From Ignavibacteria bacterium (GTDB lineage Bacteria; Bacteroidota; Ignavibacteria; Kapaibacteriales; UBA4661): DNA of 64,000 nucleotides. The notes under the pieces were generated by a model, which saw only the letters and a program-made list of their open reading frames with translations, ran no database searches and had not been told where the DNA came from. Location: NCBI GenBank assembly GCA_013298775.1, contig JAAFIV010000010.1, forward strand, positions 1 through 64,000, given 5' to 3'. Shown here piece after piece: positions 29,101-38,800 of this stretch; positions within the stretch are counted from its first letter, which is position 1; every line of letters begins with the position of its first letter. The position numbers and the translations under genes are program-made.

Positions 29101-32100
29101 GCAGGTTCGTCCACCACCACGCTCACCATCACGGGACAGAATTTCGGCATTGCTCCCAGAGGCAGTATTCAAGCGGTGTTGGTGGGAGGAGTTCCCGTGC
29201 AGAGTTTTAGCATTGTTTCTCCCAATGAAATTCGCGTAATGCTGGGAACGGTGCAAAGTGGCGCAATTACCGTGCAGACAAGTTCTGGTGAGCTTTCCAC
29301 AAGCGGCACATTTACCTTCGACCCACGTTTTATTCCCTCCATTCCCGTTTCGGCACAAGATTCTATCGCGCTTGTAGCCTTGTATCGTGCTACGGGCGGC
29401 GCGAGTTGGACAAACCGAACAAACTGGCTTATCGAACCCGTTTCTACGTGGTTCGGCGTGGTACTTGCAAATGGGCGCGTTGCTGAATTGCGATTACCCG
29501 CAAACGCGCTTCGAGGCGTTGTTCCGGTGGTGGAATTGCAGGCATTGTCGGGTCTGAGGGTGTTGGAACTGAGCGGTAATGCGCTTTCGGGCGACGTTTC
29601 CGCACTTCTGCCCACGCTTACCTTCCTCGAAAGCCTGAACCTCAGCAATACCGAGCTTTCTGGCACACTGGCAGGAATTTGTCCATTGGCAAATCTGCGA
29701 ACGATAAATCTCGCAAATTGCCGCTTCGAGGGAACGCTAGAGCCGCTCTGTTGCTTGAACCGCGTGGAATTGCTGAACGTAAGTAATAATCTTTTCTCTG
29801 GCACAATTCCCGTGTGTTTTGGTGAAAAACCAACGCTCACGGTCTTCGATGCAAGCAATAATCAGCTTTCTGGAGAATTACCGCGTGCGCTTGGCGCATC
29901 AGAAACGCTGCAAGTGCTGAATTTGCGCGGCAATCGTCTCACGGGCAGTATTCCTGCGGCGTGGGGCGCACCTGCTGGAAAAGTACGCGCCAGCGCACAC
30001 GCGCTCACGGGCTTACAACGGCTCGACCTCGCACAAAATCAGCTTTCGGGCGCGTTGCCGCCAGAACTTGGCGCACTCAAAAATGTACGCGAGCTTTCGC
30101 TTGCGGGCAATCGTTTTTCGGGCGCAATACCCGCATCAATGCTGGGAATGATTCGCCTTCGGGTGTTGGATGTGAGCAATAATCAGCTTTCGGAAGCACC
30201 GAATTTTACAACGATTAGCCGCATGGACACGCTTGCCATGCAGAATAATCTGTTTGATTTTGCCACGTTGGAGCAACAACTCATTCCTTTGCAAGCCGCA
30301 CCAACACGAGCCTTTCGGTATGCTCCGCAAAATACCGTTCTCGCTATCACAGGCGCGACAACGGCGGTGCTAGATTCAGAACTCACCCTCCGCATCAATG
30401 CTCGCGGCAGCCAGAACACGTATCGCTGGCGGTTGGATTCCAACGCTCTTTCAGGCACAACCTCTGCAAGCCTCGTGAATGCTCGTTGCACCTCAGAAAT
30501 GGCAGGAACGTATCAAGCTGAAGTTCGGAGTGCGCTGTTGCCACAACTGACCTTGCCGACGCAGCCTCTCACGGTGCGCTTCGCACAACCAGCTACTGCG
30601 CCGCAAGAACTGGTGCGGCTTCTGGAGCCAAGCGCGGGAGCGACGGATGTTTCGCCCGTACCAAACTTCGCATGGTCGAGTGTGCGCGGCGCGGGCGTGT
30701 ACCGCTTTGAGCTTGCCCGAGCGCAAGATTTTACCAGCATTCTCGCCACGACCACCATTGAACAAAGTGCGGAAATCCTTGCTGCGGCTCGCGTTGCTCG
30801 TTCTGGGCAAATGCTCGCAGACATAGCAGGTGCTGGAACAACGCCGTTTCCGCTTCAGGCACTGACGCAGTATTTTTGGCGTGTTCGCGCCGAGAATGTG
30901 CTGGGAAATGGCGCGTTTGCGAGCGGCTCATTTATCACGGCAGGGCGTGATGCGGTTTTGGGAGCAGACAAAGTAGAATTTGGCAGAATAGCCCGCTTGG
31001 ATACTGGTGTTGGCGTGTTTACGGTGCGGAATATCACTGCCGCGCCCGTGCGCCTCATCGCGCTTGCCAGCACGAATCCTGCTTTTGCGTTTGATGCGGT
31101 GCAAAATCTCGCTGTGCCTGTGGGCGGCTCGGCGCGAGTAAGGGTGCTGTTTTTGCCACAAACACTCGTCCCGCAAGAAGCTGATGTTCGCATGAATTAC
31201 GCCATTGGAACAAGCACGAATGCTCAGGCGCAAGTTCTGACGGCGCGTCTGGCGGGTTCGGCGAGCGGCTTAAAAGTGATTCCGCCGCGCTTCGATACGG
31301 TGCTGGCGGGGCAGACGCGCATAGCTTCGGCGCAGGTTATCAATCGCGGCGACCGCACGGCAGTGTTGAAACGCCTCAGCATTGAAGCGCGTGGTGGGGA
31401 ATACGACGTTGTTTCCCAGCGCGACAAAACGGGGCTTGCTGTTGGTGCGAACGATACGATAGCCGTGCCGCTCCGCGTCCGCGCGACGCAGGTAGGGCGT
31501 GTGCCAACAGGACTGATGCGCTACGAAGCGGAATTTGAGGGAAATCTCCGTGCCACGCCGCCTGTGGCTGTGCTGAACGAAGTGGTGAATGTGGCACTGA
31601 ACGCTTTCGCACGCTCACGCACAGGCAACGAGCCGACGGCGCACGTGGGAATCCGCGTGAAGGAGAGCGAAAAAGCACAAGGTATTGCGCCAGGCGCGAG
31701 CGTTACGCTGGAGGTATTTCTTGCGGGCGGGAATCGCAACAGTTTGGTTCAAAGGACGAGTTCGCTTGTAAGCGGGACGCTCCGCTACGACCGCAATGTT
31801 CTCGTGCTAACCGAGCAAGAACGCAGCGTCCGCCGCATCCGCAACACGGCAGCGCAAAACCGTTTTGAACGCCTCGCACTCGCGCCCACGCGCTGGGACG
31901 GTCGCAGCGAGGTCTTGGCAACGATTCAATGCCGCGCCGTTGCAGGCGATGTGGACACGACGGCGATTGAATTAGAAAATATTGTCTGGGAAGGCGCGGA
32001 ACTGGATGATTTTGTGCCAGACGTGCTGCGATTGAGCATCTGTACAGCAGGTGGGAAGCGGCTTGTAACGAGCGCGAAAGCAACACAGCTTGCGGCAATT

Positions 32101-32340
32101 GCGCCAAACCCAGCAAAGGACGAGGTGAGCATTTCGTACACGCTGCGCGAGGACGGATTTGTGGAAATCGCAATGATTGATGCAAGCGGGAAGATCGCAC
32201 AAATACTTGTTTCTGAGGAGCAAGCGGCAGGAGAGTACAGCATCACGAAGGCATTGAAGAATGTTCCAAGCGGGGCATATACGGTGCGGTTCTCGACGCA
32301 GAATGGCGTAGTTACGAAGCGCGTGAGCGTGGTGCGGTAG
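23149..32340 (+). CDS. Giant T9SS-secreted protein with SBBP propeller head
   Basis: 3,063 residues. The signal peptide covers residues 1-26 (cut after SFA). Residues about 105-335 form a DUF7948-type domain (starting FIENKGQWADSVLY), which in known proteins precedes SBBP propellers. Residues 338-785 hold seven SBBP repeats marked by YSTYIGG or YSTYLGG. Then follow a beta-helix-like region 788-1540, six IPT/TIG domains to about 2060, leucine-rich repeats 2066-2380, and Ig-like, fibronectin-like, ASPM/Hydin-like and cohesin-like domains, with a T9SS sorting domain at the end. Its last 300 bp are almost identical to those of the gene at 14011, including 68 identical bases. It is predicted to be exported through the outer membrane; its binding partner is unknown. 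Confidence 0.92.
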   Translation: MHSSVSFVRFFIVVLVLVLPVGQSFAQILSLQSWSPSQSATIRTTPQLAKKLPEASSNFTREFDKFLRTMPMPQSTMQDTLAEQHSSGIENEEAVKRRALEEFNNPASRRHLSFIENKGQWADSVLYCARMGGLTMWLMRDGVLYDFHRRISKPNNPENLNNPRHAHPRHAHDSDRVEGHVVKMRFDGGKTITQFSGIDKQHTYHNYFLGADSTKWRSNVPLWSEVRLADVYAGVDVRFYEDAASPRFDYIVKPGADAHQIALAFEGTDKARVGDDGKLHLATSLGDVALQGLYAYQEVDGKKKQVACEFILKSGKGSEPSLTFALGAYNPALPLVIDPLVYSTYIGGMGVSSAKDIALDASGRAVVLGDADGGGFPLLGAYQGTYGGGTNDIVVSRLNATGTMLDYSTYLGGNDSDTGNRIALDASGNMVIIGTSFSTNYPITMMSAFQSLFAGVTDIVVSKLNAAGTTLLYSTYIGGNNQDDGGDIAIDTGGNIVIVGTGSIGYPLVLPAQMAFGYGTWDIVVTKFTSAGAVVYSTYIGGGGIETGTGIALDASNNAVIVGYSTGSFPTTGGVVQGGFGGVEDIVVSKLSPAGAILYSTYLGGAGSDAANAVAIDAGGNAIITGDSDGSYPTTIGAYQTTFGGMKDVVVSKLNPTGSALLYSTYIGGAAIDLARAIAVDGDGNAVIVGWSEGSYPTTIGAYQTVFGTGGNDAIVSRLSATGAVLLYSTYIGGNTGDIANGVALRANDHAVIAGLSGGNFPTTPLAFQPMPNGAANIVVASLSMNTYVWNGSISNDYQNPNNWGPMPRTTPLPTDDIIFDPPTSTVQVVTNIPSQTVNNLIINNSGGPGNIVRFQSSTSRTLTVNGSFTNSARVEVGDVTQLNELSAITIVLRGASNNQPASGAITLGKQASIRLENGAAFTINGVVRTSRADGINGTSALAGAFQLGTGGGTLIYGAVGTYSFVGYGNQTANFAAVAGKPAISSIAGDIQIDKPGGTAAANAEVTINSDMTIQGFNWGTFPNRACFIPSGVTVTTTMPNTWAGTIKMRIAGQFINGMGVTVSAGGEIEMIGTAGWMGAVPTFNTNTSLRYTGAGNVMTSIVPTTMNGKLYVQKSSGDLPITGPPQTFNDSVVVASRLVFPVNSVALGASGQVEIRSGGTLQFAGAAATLTAPNATNRVVVRNGGTLERVAGAGTIGSPNPTLVYEVGSTLLYSGTGNITTGTELPLFPAPVISNLNVNNAGTLTCSSPFPLRLEGTSTIGTASVMQIVGPTSFSGPLTLNGIIKIPVASSNLLFNGPLLLNGSIDATGVSSSVQMQFNGSGSVTGTLGFIGNTYNGRIFLNRPGMRLVLGSSLNSGGITFTQGVLVVNPPNLLTLTNVSVIGILGGNAHSYVDGMLARNLPTNQTMPDTWLFPVGKNGRYLPVSIVSPKTGGNAPLVQAEAFTGATGGRADSTLNSLLSGTYWNVNLVSGDILSTRIRLESDAPTIPLNAVVAKSPTLTGAYTSIGRDFVSATRIVSAPFTGFSTFTLGTPFVPPPPTVAITNFSPLSGTSGTTVIINGANFSTVTGVFFGGVPVQSFTVDSASQIRAIVGSGASGAVTVRTMSFSSATTATQFTFIGAPTITNIQPPIVGINQDIVITGTNFFTTTNASQGASLLVSMGNVTASSVVINSPTQITVRFQAITSGTLTVRAQGGTVTSSQMLSVVPPPTITGFSPSAVPQNSVLTVTGANFIQNQTQVRLNGFVLPATVNSPTRVSVQIPANAQSGTLTFTTPGGTTTSNQQLTVLQAPTITAAQPTSGIAGTPFTITGQNLALSGILLVGGVQTAFTLNSTGTVITALFPGLPNDVFSSQASISFTTLGGTATFGQSLTILPPAQPTITSIEPNPILEGAPALIRLAGTTATTSIGELSIGGIVVTNVVVQADGSIRFTVPSGVVSRSATQSQAAITLTTTQNGRTSSTTAALALTVQAANLPALTGFSPQAGSSTTTLTITGQNFGIAPRGSIQAVLVGGVPVQSFSIVSPNEIRVMLGTVQSGAITVQTSSGELSTSGTFTFDPRFIPSIPVSAQDSIALVALYRATGGASWTNRTNWLIEPVSTWFGVVLANGRVAELRLPANALRGVVPVVELQALSGLRVLELSGNALSGDVSALLPTLTFLESLNLSNTELSGTLAGICPLANLRTINLANCRFEGTLEPLCCLNRVELLNVSNNLFSGTIPVCFGEKPTLTVFDASNNQLSGELPRALGASETLQVLNLRGNRLTGSIPAAWGAPAGKVRASAHALTGLQRLDLAQNQLSGALPPELGALKNVRELSLAGNRFSGAIPASMLGMIRLRVLDVSNNQLSEAPNFTTISRMDTLAMQNNLFDFATLEQQLIPLQAAPTRAFRYAPQNTVLAITGATTAVLDSELTLRINARGSQNTYRWRLDSNALSGTTSASLVNARCTSEMAGTYQAEVRSALLPQLTLPTQPLTVRFAQPATAPQELVRLLEPSAGATDVSPVPNFAWSSVRGAGVYRFELARAQDFTSILATTTIEQSAEILAAARVARSGQMLADIAGAGTTPFPLQALTQYFWRVRAENVLGNGAFASGSFITAGRDAVLGADKVEFGRIARLDTGVGVFTVRNITAAPVRLIALASTNPAFAFDAVQNLAVPVGGSARVRVLFLPQTLVPQEADVRMNYAIGTSTNAQAQVLTARLAGSASGLKVIPPRFDTVLAGQTRIASAQVINRGDRTAVLKRLSIEARGGEYDVVSQRDKTGLAVGANDTIAVPLRVRATQVGRVPTGLMRYEAEFEGNLRATPPVAVLNEVVNVALNAFARSRTGNEPTAHVGIRVKESEKAQGIAPGASVTLEVFLAGGNRNSLVQRTSSLVSGTLRYDRNVLVLTEQERSVRRIRNTAAQNRFERLALAPTRWDGRSEVLATIQCRAVAGDVDTTAIELENIVWEGAELDDFVPDVLRLSICTAGGKRLVTSAKATQLAAIAPNPAKDEVSISYTLREDGFVEIAMIDASGKIAQILVSEEQAAGEYSITKALKNVPSGAYTVRFSTQNGVVTKRVSVVR

Positions 32341-32384
32341 CGGTGAATACGCTAAAGAAAACTAGATATACCGCTTAGAAGGGG

Positions 32385-32425
32385 AAAAAGCCCGTTCCAG
32401 ATAGGAGAGAACGGGCTTTTTTTTA
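32385..32425 (+). terminator. Intrinsic terminator of the third giant gene
   Basis: A perfect 13-bp stem (AAAAAGCCCGTTC at 32385-32397 with 32409-32421) has an 11-nt loop and a long T-run. It starts 45 nt after the stop and closely resembles the terminators at 12611 and 22138. Confidence 0.93.
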
Positions 32426-32457
32426 TTTATGATGTTTGTGATTGTGCGCCGTCCTAA

Positions 32458-32538
32458 AACATCTTGAGCAGGAATTGTTCCATGTGGCTTTCCATGCAGA
32501 ATGGCGTGGCGACGAAGCGCGTGAATGTGGTGCGGTAA
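32458..32538 (+). pseudogene. Fossil 3' end of a T9SS giant gene
   Basis: Read in frame, these 81 bases encode NILSRNCSMWLS then MQNGVATKRVNVVR and a TAA stop. This aligns without a gap to the last 26 residues of the neighbouring giant proteins (NVPSGSYTVRLS then TQNGVVTKRVNVVR). The codon just before is TAA where the paralogues have AAA or AAG (Lys), so the frame is closed upstream. The final 10 residues are conserved except for one V-to-A change, while the first 12 have decayed. It is a remnant of a further paralogue whose body has been lost. Confidence 0.88.
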
Positions 32539-32568
32539 ATGCCTCTAAAATCGCTACTTGCCAAGTAC

Positions 32569-32608
32569 AAAAGTGCTATCTACGTTCAATGTGGGTAGCA
32601 CTTTTCTG
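32569..32608 (+). terminator. Hairpin terminator downstream of the gene fossil
   Basis: A 15-bp stem with two G-U pairs (32569-32583 with 32591-32605) and a 7-nt loop carries A-run and T-run flanks. It starts 31 nt after the fossil stop codon, the same spacing as the terminator of the fourth giant gene, so it is probably the retained terminator of the lost gene. Confidence 0.75.
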
Positions 32609-32721
32609 TTTACGTTCCCAAATATACTGAATGTATTTTCATACTACTTCGAGGTATATTGTTTCTCCTACGAATTAGTAGTATATTATTTTCTGATAAG
32701 CGTAAACAGCACTATTTGTGC

Positions 32722-32729
32722 TACCTTTG
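32722..32729 (+). promoter_or_regulatory. -7 promoter box (TACCTTTG)
   Basis: This is an exact match to the Bacteroidota TAnnTTTG box. No good TTG -33 element is seen at the expected distance. It lies inside the longest open frame that starts at 32718, which argues that translation of the fourth giant gene begins downstream, at 32802 or 32931. Confidence 0.5.
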
Positions 32730-32801
32730 CGTCTTTTTAGATGTTTCTTTGGTGCATCACTTTTCTGTTCAAGATTGTTTCTCTCCTATTTGCGTTTTTT
32801 T

Positions 32802-35800
32802 ATGAAAATTTTATCACCCTCTCTTTGCTTAAAGAGCGTACAAATACTCGTCGCGCCCTTTATTAGTATTCTCTCTGCCGTCCAAGGACGAGCAAGAGAT
32901 TTCACGCGCTTTCTGGGACACGTCGTCCAAATGCGCTTCGCCGATGCTCCATTCCGCCGGCTTGGGAGCTTGTTGGTGCTGCTGTTCTGCCTTTCTCTCC
33001 CGACACAAACGGTTGCTCAGGTCGTAACGACACTGGCGGGCGATGGCACTGCCGCCCTTCTCAATGGCACTGGCACCGGAGCGCGATTCAATTCCCCATC
33101 AAGAGTGGTAAGCGATGGCGCGGGCGGGAATCTTTATGTAGCCGATTTCTCCAATCACTGCATTCGCAGAATCGTCGTTGCAACGGGTGTGGTTACAACA
33201 CTTGCCGGAAGCGGTGTTGCGGGCTTTCTTGATGCGACTGGCACGGCGGCTCAATTTGAAAACCCGTACGCATTGTGGCTTGATGGAGCGGGGAATTTGT
33301 ATGTGTCTGATGGTGCGAGTGGGGCACGCATTCGCAGAGTTGTCATTGCAACAGGTGTGGTTACGTCGTATGCCGGAACGGGAGTATCCGGATTTGTCAA
33401 TGGTCCCGTGGCATCGGCACAGTTTTCCGGAATAGAGAGTCTCACCAGCGACGGTGCAGGAAATCTGTTCGTGTCGGATGGGGGCAACAATGCCATTCGG
33501 CGAATTGTGATAGGTACTGGCACGGTTTCAACACTTGCAGGGACAGGTGCTTTTGGACTGAATAATGGACCGGGTGCGACGGCAACGTTTGATAATCCGA
33601 AAGGTATAGGCTGCGATGGTCTGAATGTGTATGTATGCGACGCTGCAAATTACTGTATTCGCAAAATCGTCATTGCAACCGGCGTAGTCTCTACTCTGTC
33701 GGGAGGTGCCGGTCCGGGCGTGTCGGATGGTGCAGCGGGAGTGGCACAGTTTCTTGGACTAATTAGTGATATGGTCTATGACGGAATCGGTAATTTTTAT
33801 TTTGGTGATAATAACCGCATTCGCAGCATTTCCGCCGCAACGGGCGCTGTCTCAACGATTGCCGGATCAGGTACAGCAGGCTTTGTTGACGGGACGGGTG
33901 TTGCCGCACAGTTTAATTCTGCTTTGGGTATTACCCGCGACGCGGCAGGCATTCTCTATATTGGCGACTTTAATAACCACCGCGTCCGCAGACTTGTCCT
34001 GCCGACACCCACCGTTACAGGCTTTGTGCCAACAAGTGCCTACGCACTGCAAGCCGTAACCATAAATGGCACAAACTTCTCAGGCGCAACACAAGTGCAG
34101 TTCGGCGGCGTGAATGCAGCGTGGTTTACAATCGTCTCGGCAACGCAAATACGCGCTGTTGTGCCGATTGGCGGCGCAAGCGGGAACGTGAGCGTTACCA
34201 CAGGCGCAGGAACGGGTTCGTTTGCGGGCTTTACCTTCACCGTAACGCCGCGTGTTTCCTCGTTTGCGGGGCAATTAACGGGCGGGTATTTGGATGCCGT
34301 CGGTGCTGGGGCGCAGTTCGTGAACCCCAACGGTATCGGCGTGGATCCTTCGGGCAATCTGTACGTTGCGGAAAGTGCAAATCACCGTATTCGCAAAATC
34401 ACGGCGACGGGCGTGGTTACGACCTTCGCAGGAAGCGGCGTGGCGGGCTTTGCTGATAATACGGGCATTTTGGCGCAGTTCGCTAGTCCGTCGGGCGTTG
34501 CGTGCGATGCGTTGGGAAATGTCTATATCGGCGACGAGGGCAATCATTGTATTCGCAAAATCACGCCGGGCGGCGTAGTTACGACGCTGGCAGGCTTGGG
34601 AGCAACGTCGGGTTTTGCCGATGGCACAGGCACGGCGGCGCGGTTCAATAATCCTGCCAGACTCAGCATTGATGCGGCGGGCAATCTTTTCGTCCCCGAT
34701 GCAAGCAATCACCGCATTCGTAGAGTAACTCCCGGCGGCGTGGTTACGACGATTGCGGGAAGCGGCACGATGGGTTCGCTGGACGGAACGGGCGTAGCAG
34801 CGCAATTTAACGCGCCAACAGCCACAGCCGTTGATGCGGCAGGGAATGTCTATGTCGCAGAAACAGGTGGCAATCGCATTCGCAAAATCTCTCCCGTTGG
34901 CGTGGTTACGACGCTGGCGGGCAATGGCACTGCCAGCAGCGTGGACGGTGTAGGCGCGGCAGCAACCGTAAACGCGCCCGTCGGCTTGGCGACGGATGCG
35001 GCGGGAATGCTCTACCTCATTGAATCTACCTCCTATCGGATTCGCACGGTCTCTCAAAGCGGTACGGTTACGACCTTCGCGGGAACAGGCACGGCGGGGC
35101 TGACCGACGGAACACTCACTGCTTCGCAATTCGGATGGATGCGCGGCGCAGTTGCTGATGCGGCGGGCAATCTCTACATCACCGACACGGGCAACAACAC
35201 CATTCGCAAAATTAGCGTCGCCCAGCCCGTCGTTACGAGTTTTCTGCCCACAAGTGCGTATCCGATGCAAGTAGTAACCATCACCGGTACAGACTTTTTC
35301 GGCGTTACGCAAGTGCGCTTTGGCGGGGTAAATGCTGCGTGGTTTGAATCGGTTTCGCCGACGCAAATACGCGCCGTTGTGCCGATTGGCGGCGCAAGCG
35401 GCAATGTAAGCGTTACCAACAGCGCGGGAACGGGAACACAAGCGGGCTTCACCATGATTGCCGCACCTGCGGTTTCAACAGTTGCGGGTGATGGGACCCT
35501 GAGTTTTCGTGATGCTGTGGGTGCAGGAGCGCAGTTCAATTCTCCCTGCCATATCGTACGCGACGGCGCAGGAAACGTGTACATTTCCGACCGCCTCAAT
35601 AACCGTATTCGCAGAATGACTCCGTCAGGAGTGGTTACAACCCTTGCAGGAAGCGGCACGGCGGGCGGTCTGGATGGAACAGGCACGGCGGCGCAGTTTA
35701 ACCTGCCCTACGGCATTGCTATCAATGCGGCGGGAACAATTCTTTACGTTGCGGAGTCTGTTGGACATCGTATTCGGCAAATCGTTATTGCGACGGGTGT

Positions 35801-38800
35801 TGTTACGACGATTGCAGGAAGCGGCACTGCTGGATATGCCGATGGAACGGGCGTTGCGGCGCAGTTTAATGCCCCGATTGGTTTGTGTACGGAAGGCGCA
35901 GGAAACCTGATTGTTGCCGATGTGTTGAATAATCGTATTCGCCGCGTGGTGATTGCTACGGGCGTGGTTACAACCGTTGCTGGAAACGGAACGGCGGGAT
36001 TTGCTGATGGATTGGCAGCGACGGCGCAATTTAATCATCCGCGCTCACCTGTTGTTGATGCCGCAGGGAATATTTTCATTGCTGATTATTTGGGTCATCG
36101 TATTCGCAAAATTACTCCGGGCGGTGTTGTTACGACGCTCACGGGCAATGGCACTGCGGGAAATGTGGACGGCGGACCAGCCACAGCCCAAGTGAATAAT
36201 CCTAATCATTTGCTCTTGGATGCTGTTGGGAATCTCTACTTCGCTTCGGGGAATGGCCACACCGTTCGTATAGTCTCTCCTGCCGGGGTGGTAACAACCA
36301 TCACTGGAACGGGTACATCGGGATTTCTTGATGGAGCGGTGAACGTCGCGCAATTATTTTTTGTTGCTGGAATACTCCAAGAAGCATCAGGTTCGCTCTT
36401 GGTAGCGGACGAAGGGAATCATCGCATTCGCCGCATCGTTCTTCCGCCGCCGACGGTTACGAGCTTTAACGCCACCACAGGCTATCCGGGTTTGGGCGTG
36501 ATTATCAACGGTACAAACCTTGCCACCGTTACGCAAGTTACGTTTGGCGGCGTAGTTTCGCCGTCCTTTACGGTACTTTCCAACACGCAAATTGTCGCGG
36601 CAGTGCCTGCGGTAGGCGCGTCGGGGAATGTGCAAGTAACCAATCCGGGTGGAAGCGGCTCATTTGGCGGATTTACCTTTACGCCGACTATTCCTGAAGT
36701 GTCGCAATTTGTCGGAAATGGTGCAGGTGGCGACTTTGCAGACGGTACGCAAGGCGCAGCGCGGCTGAATAATCCTAGCGGTATTGCTTTCAATGGCACG
36801 GGGGATATGTTTGTCGGTGATATTAACAATAATGTTATTCGCCGCATCACACCAACGGGCGTGGTAACAACCTTTGCCGGAAGCGGTGTTCCGGGCTGGA
36901 ATGATGCAACCGGCACGGCTGCTCAGTTTAATATCCCACACGGCGTACTGGTGGATGGTTCGGGCAATGTTCTTGTGGCGGATTATGGCAATCATCGTAT
37001 TCGCTCCATTACGCCGGGCGGCGCGGTTACGACGCTTGCGGGAAGTGGTGCGTTTGCGTTCGTGGATGGTACAGGCACGGGAGCGTCGTTTTTCTATCCG
37101 TTTGACATGGTGCTTTCGGGCGGCTTTTTGTATGTTTCGGATTATTACAATCACGCCATTCGCCGCATTACCTATCCGGGCGGCGTGGTTACGACCTTAG
37201 CGGGAAATGGCACGACGGGAACTGCCAACGGCACGGGCGCAGCAGCGCGGTTTAATAGTCCCGCAGGAATTGTCGCCGATGCAGGAGGAAATTTCTTTGT
37301 CTGCGACCAAGCAAACCACACCATTCGCCGCGTTACTCCGGCGGGCGTGGTTACGACCTTCGCAGGAAGCGGCACGATGGGCTTTGCGGATGGCACAGGC
37401 GCGGCGGCGCAGTTCAATAGCCCTCGCGGAATCACGATTGATGCCGCAGGGAATTTCTATGTGTCGGATGCCGGAAACAATCGCATTCGTCTGATTACTC
37501 CGGCGGGCGTGGTTACGACGCTTGTCGGCACAGGCACGTCAGGGCTGTTGGACGGAGCGGGTCTTTCCGCGCAAATAGCCGGAGGTGAATTGCTGAAGTT
37601 TAATTCCTCAGGTGTGTTGTTTTTTGCTGATAGAGGCAACAATGCCATTCGCCGCATCCTTCCTGCATCGCCCGTCGTTACGAGCTTTAATGCCACAACG
37701 GGCTATCCGGGCTTGGGTATTATTATCAATGGTGCGAATTTTTCGAGTGTAACGCAAGTGCAATTTGGCGGGGTAAATTCGCCGTCGTTTACCATTATTT
37801 CTCCCTCGCAAATTGTCGCGGCTGTGCCTGCGGGCGGTGCGTCGGGCAGTGTGAGCGTTACTGCGCCAAGCGGGACGGGTTCGCTGACTGGATTTACCTT
37901 TACGGCGGTTGTCCCGCCTGTTTCGACCTTTGCGGGAAATGCGGCTGGTGTTGGCTTTGCAAACGGCACGGCTGGCGCGGCGAGGTTTAATCTGCCTGTT
38001 GGCTTGGCGTTCAATTCTGCGGGTGAGATGCTTGTGGGCGGCTCTGCGAATAATGTGATTCACCGCATTACCGCAACTGGCGTGGTTACGACCTTTGCCG
38101 GAACAGGTGTTGGGGGATTTGCCGACGGACCAAGCGCGTCGGCGCAGTTCGCTAACCCACACGGCGTAGCCATTGATGGTTCGGGGAATGTTTTTGTGGC
38201 GGATTTTGGTAATCATCGTATTCGCGTTATTTCTGGCGGCGTTGTCTCGACCCTTGCCGGAAGCGGTGTTGCGGGTTATGCCGATGCGACGGGTGCGGCG
38301 GCGCAATTTAGCTTTCCCTTTGGCATTCGGGTTATCGGCTCGAATGTGTATGTAACCGAACAAGGCAATCGTATTCGCCAAATAACCTATCCGGGCGGCG
38401 TGGTAACGACCCTTGCGGGAAGTGGTACGGCGGGCTTTGCCGATGGCACAGGTGCGGCAGCGCAATTCTCCAATCCACAAGGCTTAGGCTCGGATGCCGC
38501 AGGAAACCTCTACGTGGCAGACAATGTGAACAATCGTATTCGCAAAATTACCACACCGGGCGGCGTTGTTACAACGCTCGCGGGAAGCGGCGCGGCTGGT
38601 GCGGCGGATGGTCTGGGCGCAGCAGCAACGTTTAATCAACCACGCGGGCTTACGCTGGATGCCGTAGGAAACCTTTATGTTACCGATGCGGGAAATGCTC
38701 GTATTCGGCTTATCACGCCTTCGGGCAACGTTTCCACCTTCGTTGGGGGCGCACCCGGAAACACGGACGGAACATATCCCGCAGGGCAGTTTTCTTGGAA

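Larger units (their letters stand above)
32341..32801. other. Intergenic region with gene fossil and promoter
   Basis: This 461-bp gap contains, in order, the terminator of the preceding giant gene, a fossil T9SS C-terminus, that fossil's own terminator, an 8-bp inverted repeat (32641-32648 with 32677-32684), and a -7 promoter box at 32722. The inverted repeat lies about 40 bp before the promoter and could be an operator, which is a guess. Confidence 0.7.

Noticed and set aside
32442-32630. 62-codon open frame over the gene fossil
   Set aside because: It is in the wrong frame; the homologous reading is the other frame ending at 32538.
37608-38480. 290-codon reverse-strand open frame
   Set aside because: It is the complement of NHL repeats in the fourth giant gene; its apparent repeats mirror the forward repeats.
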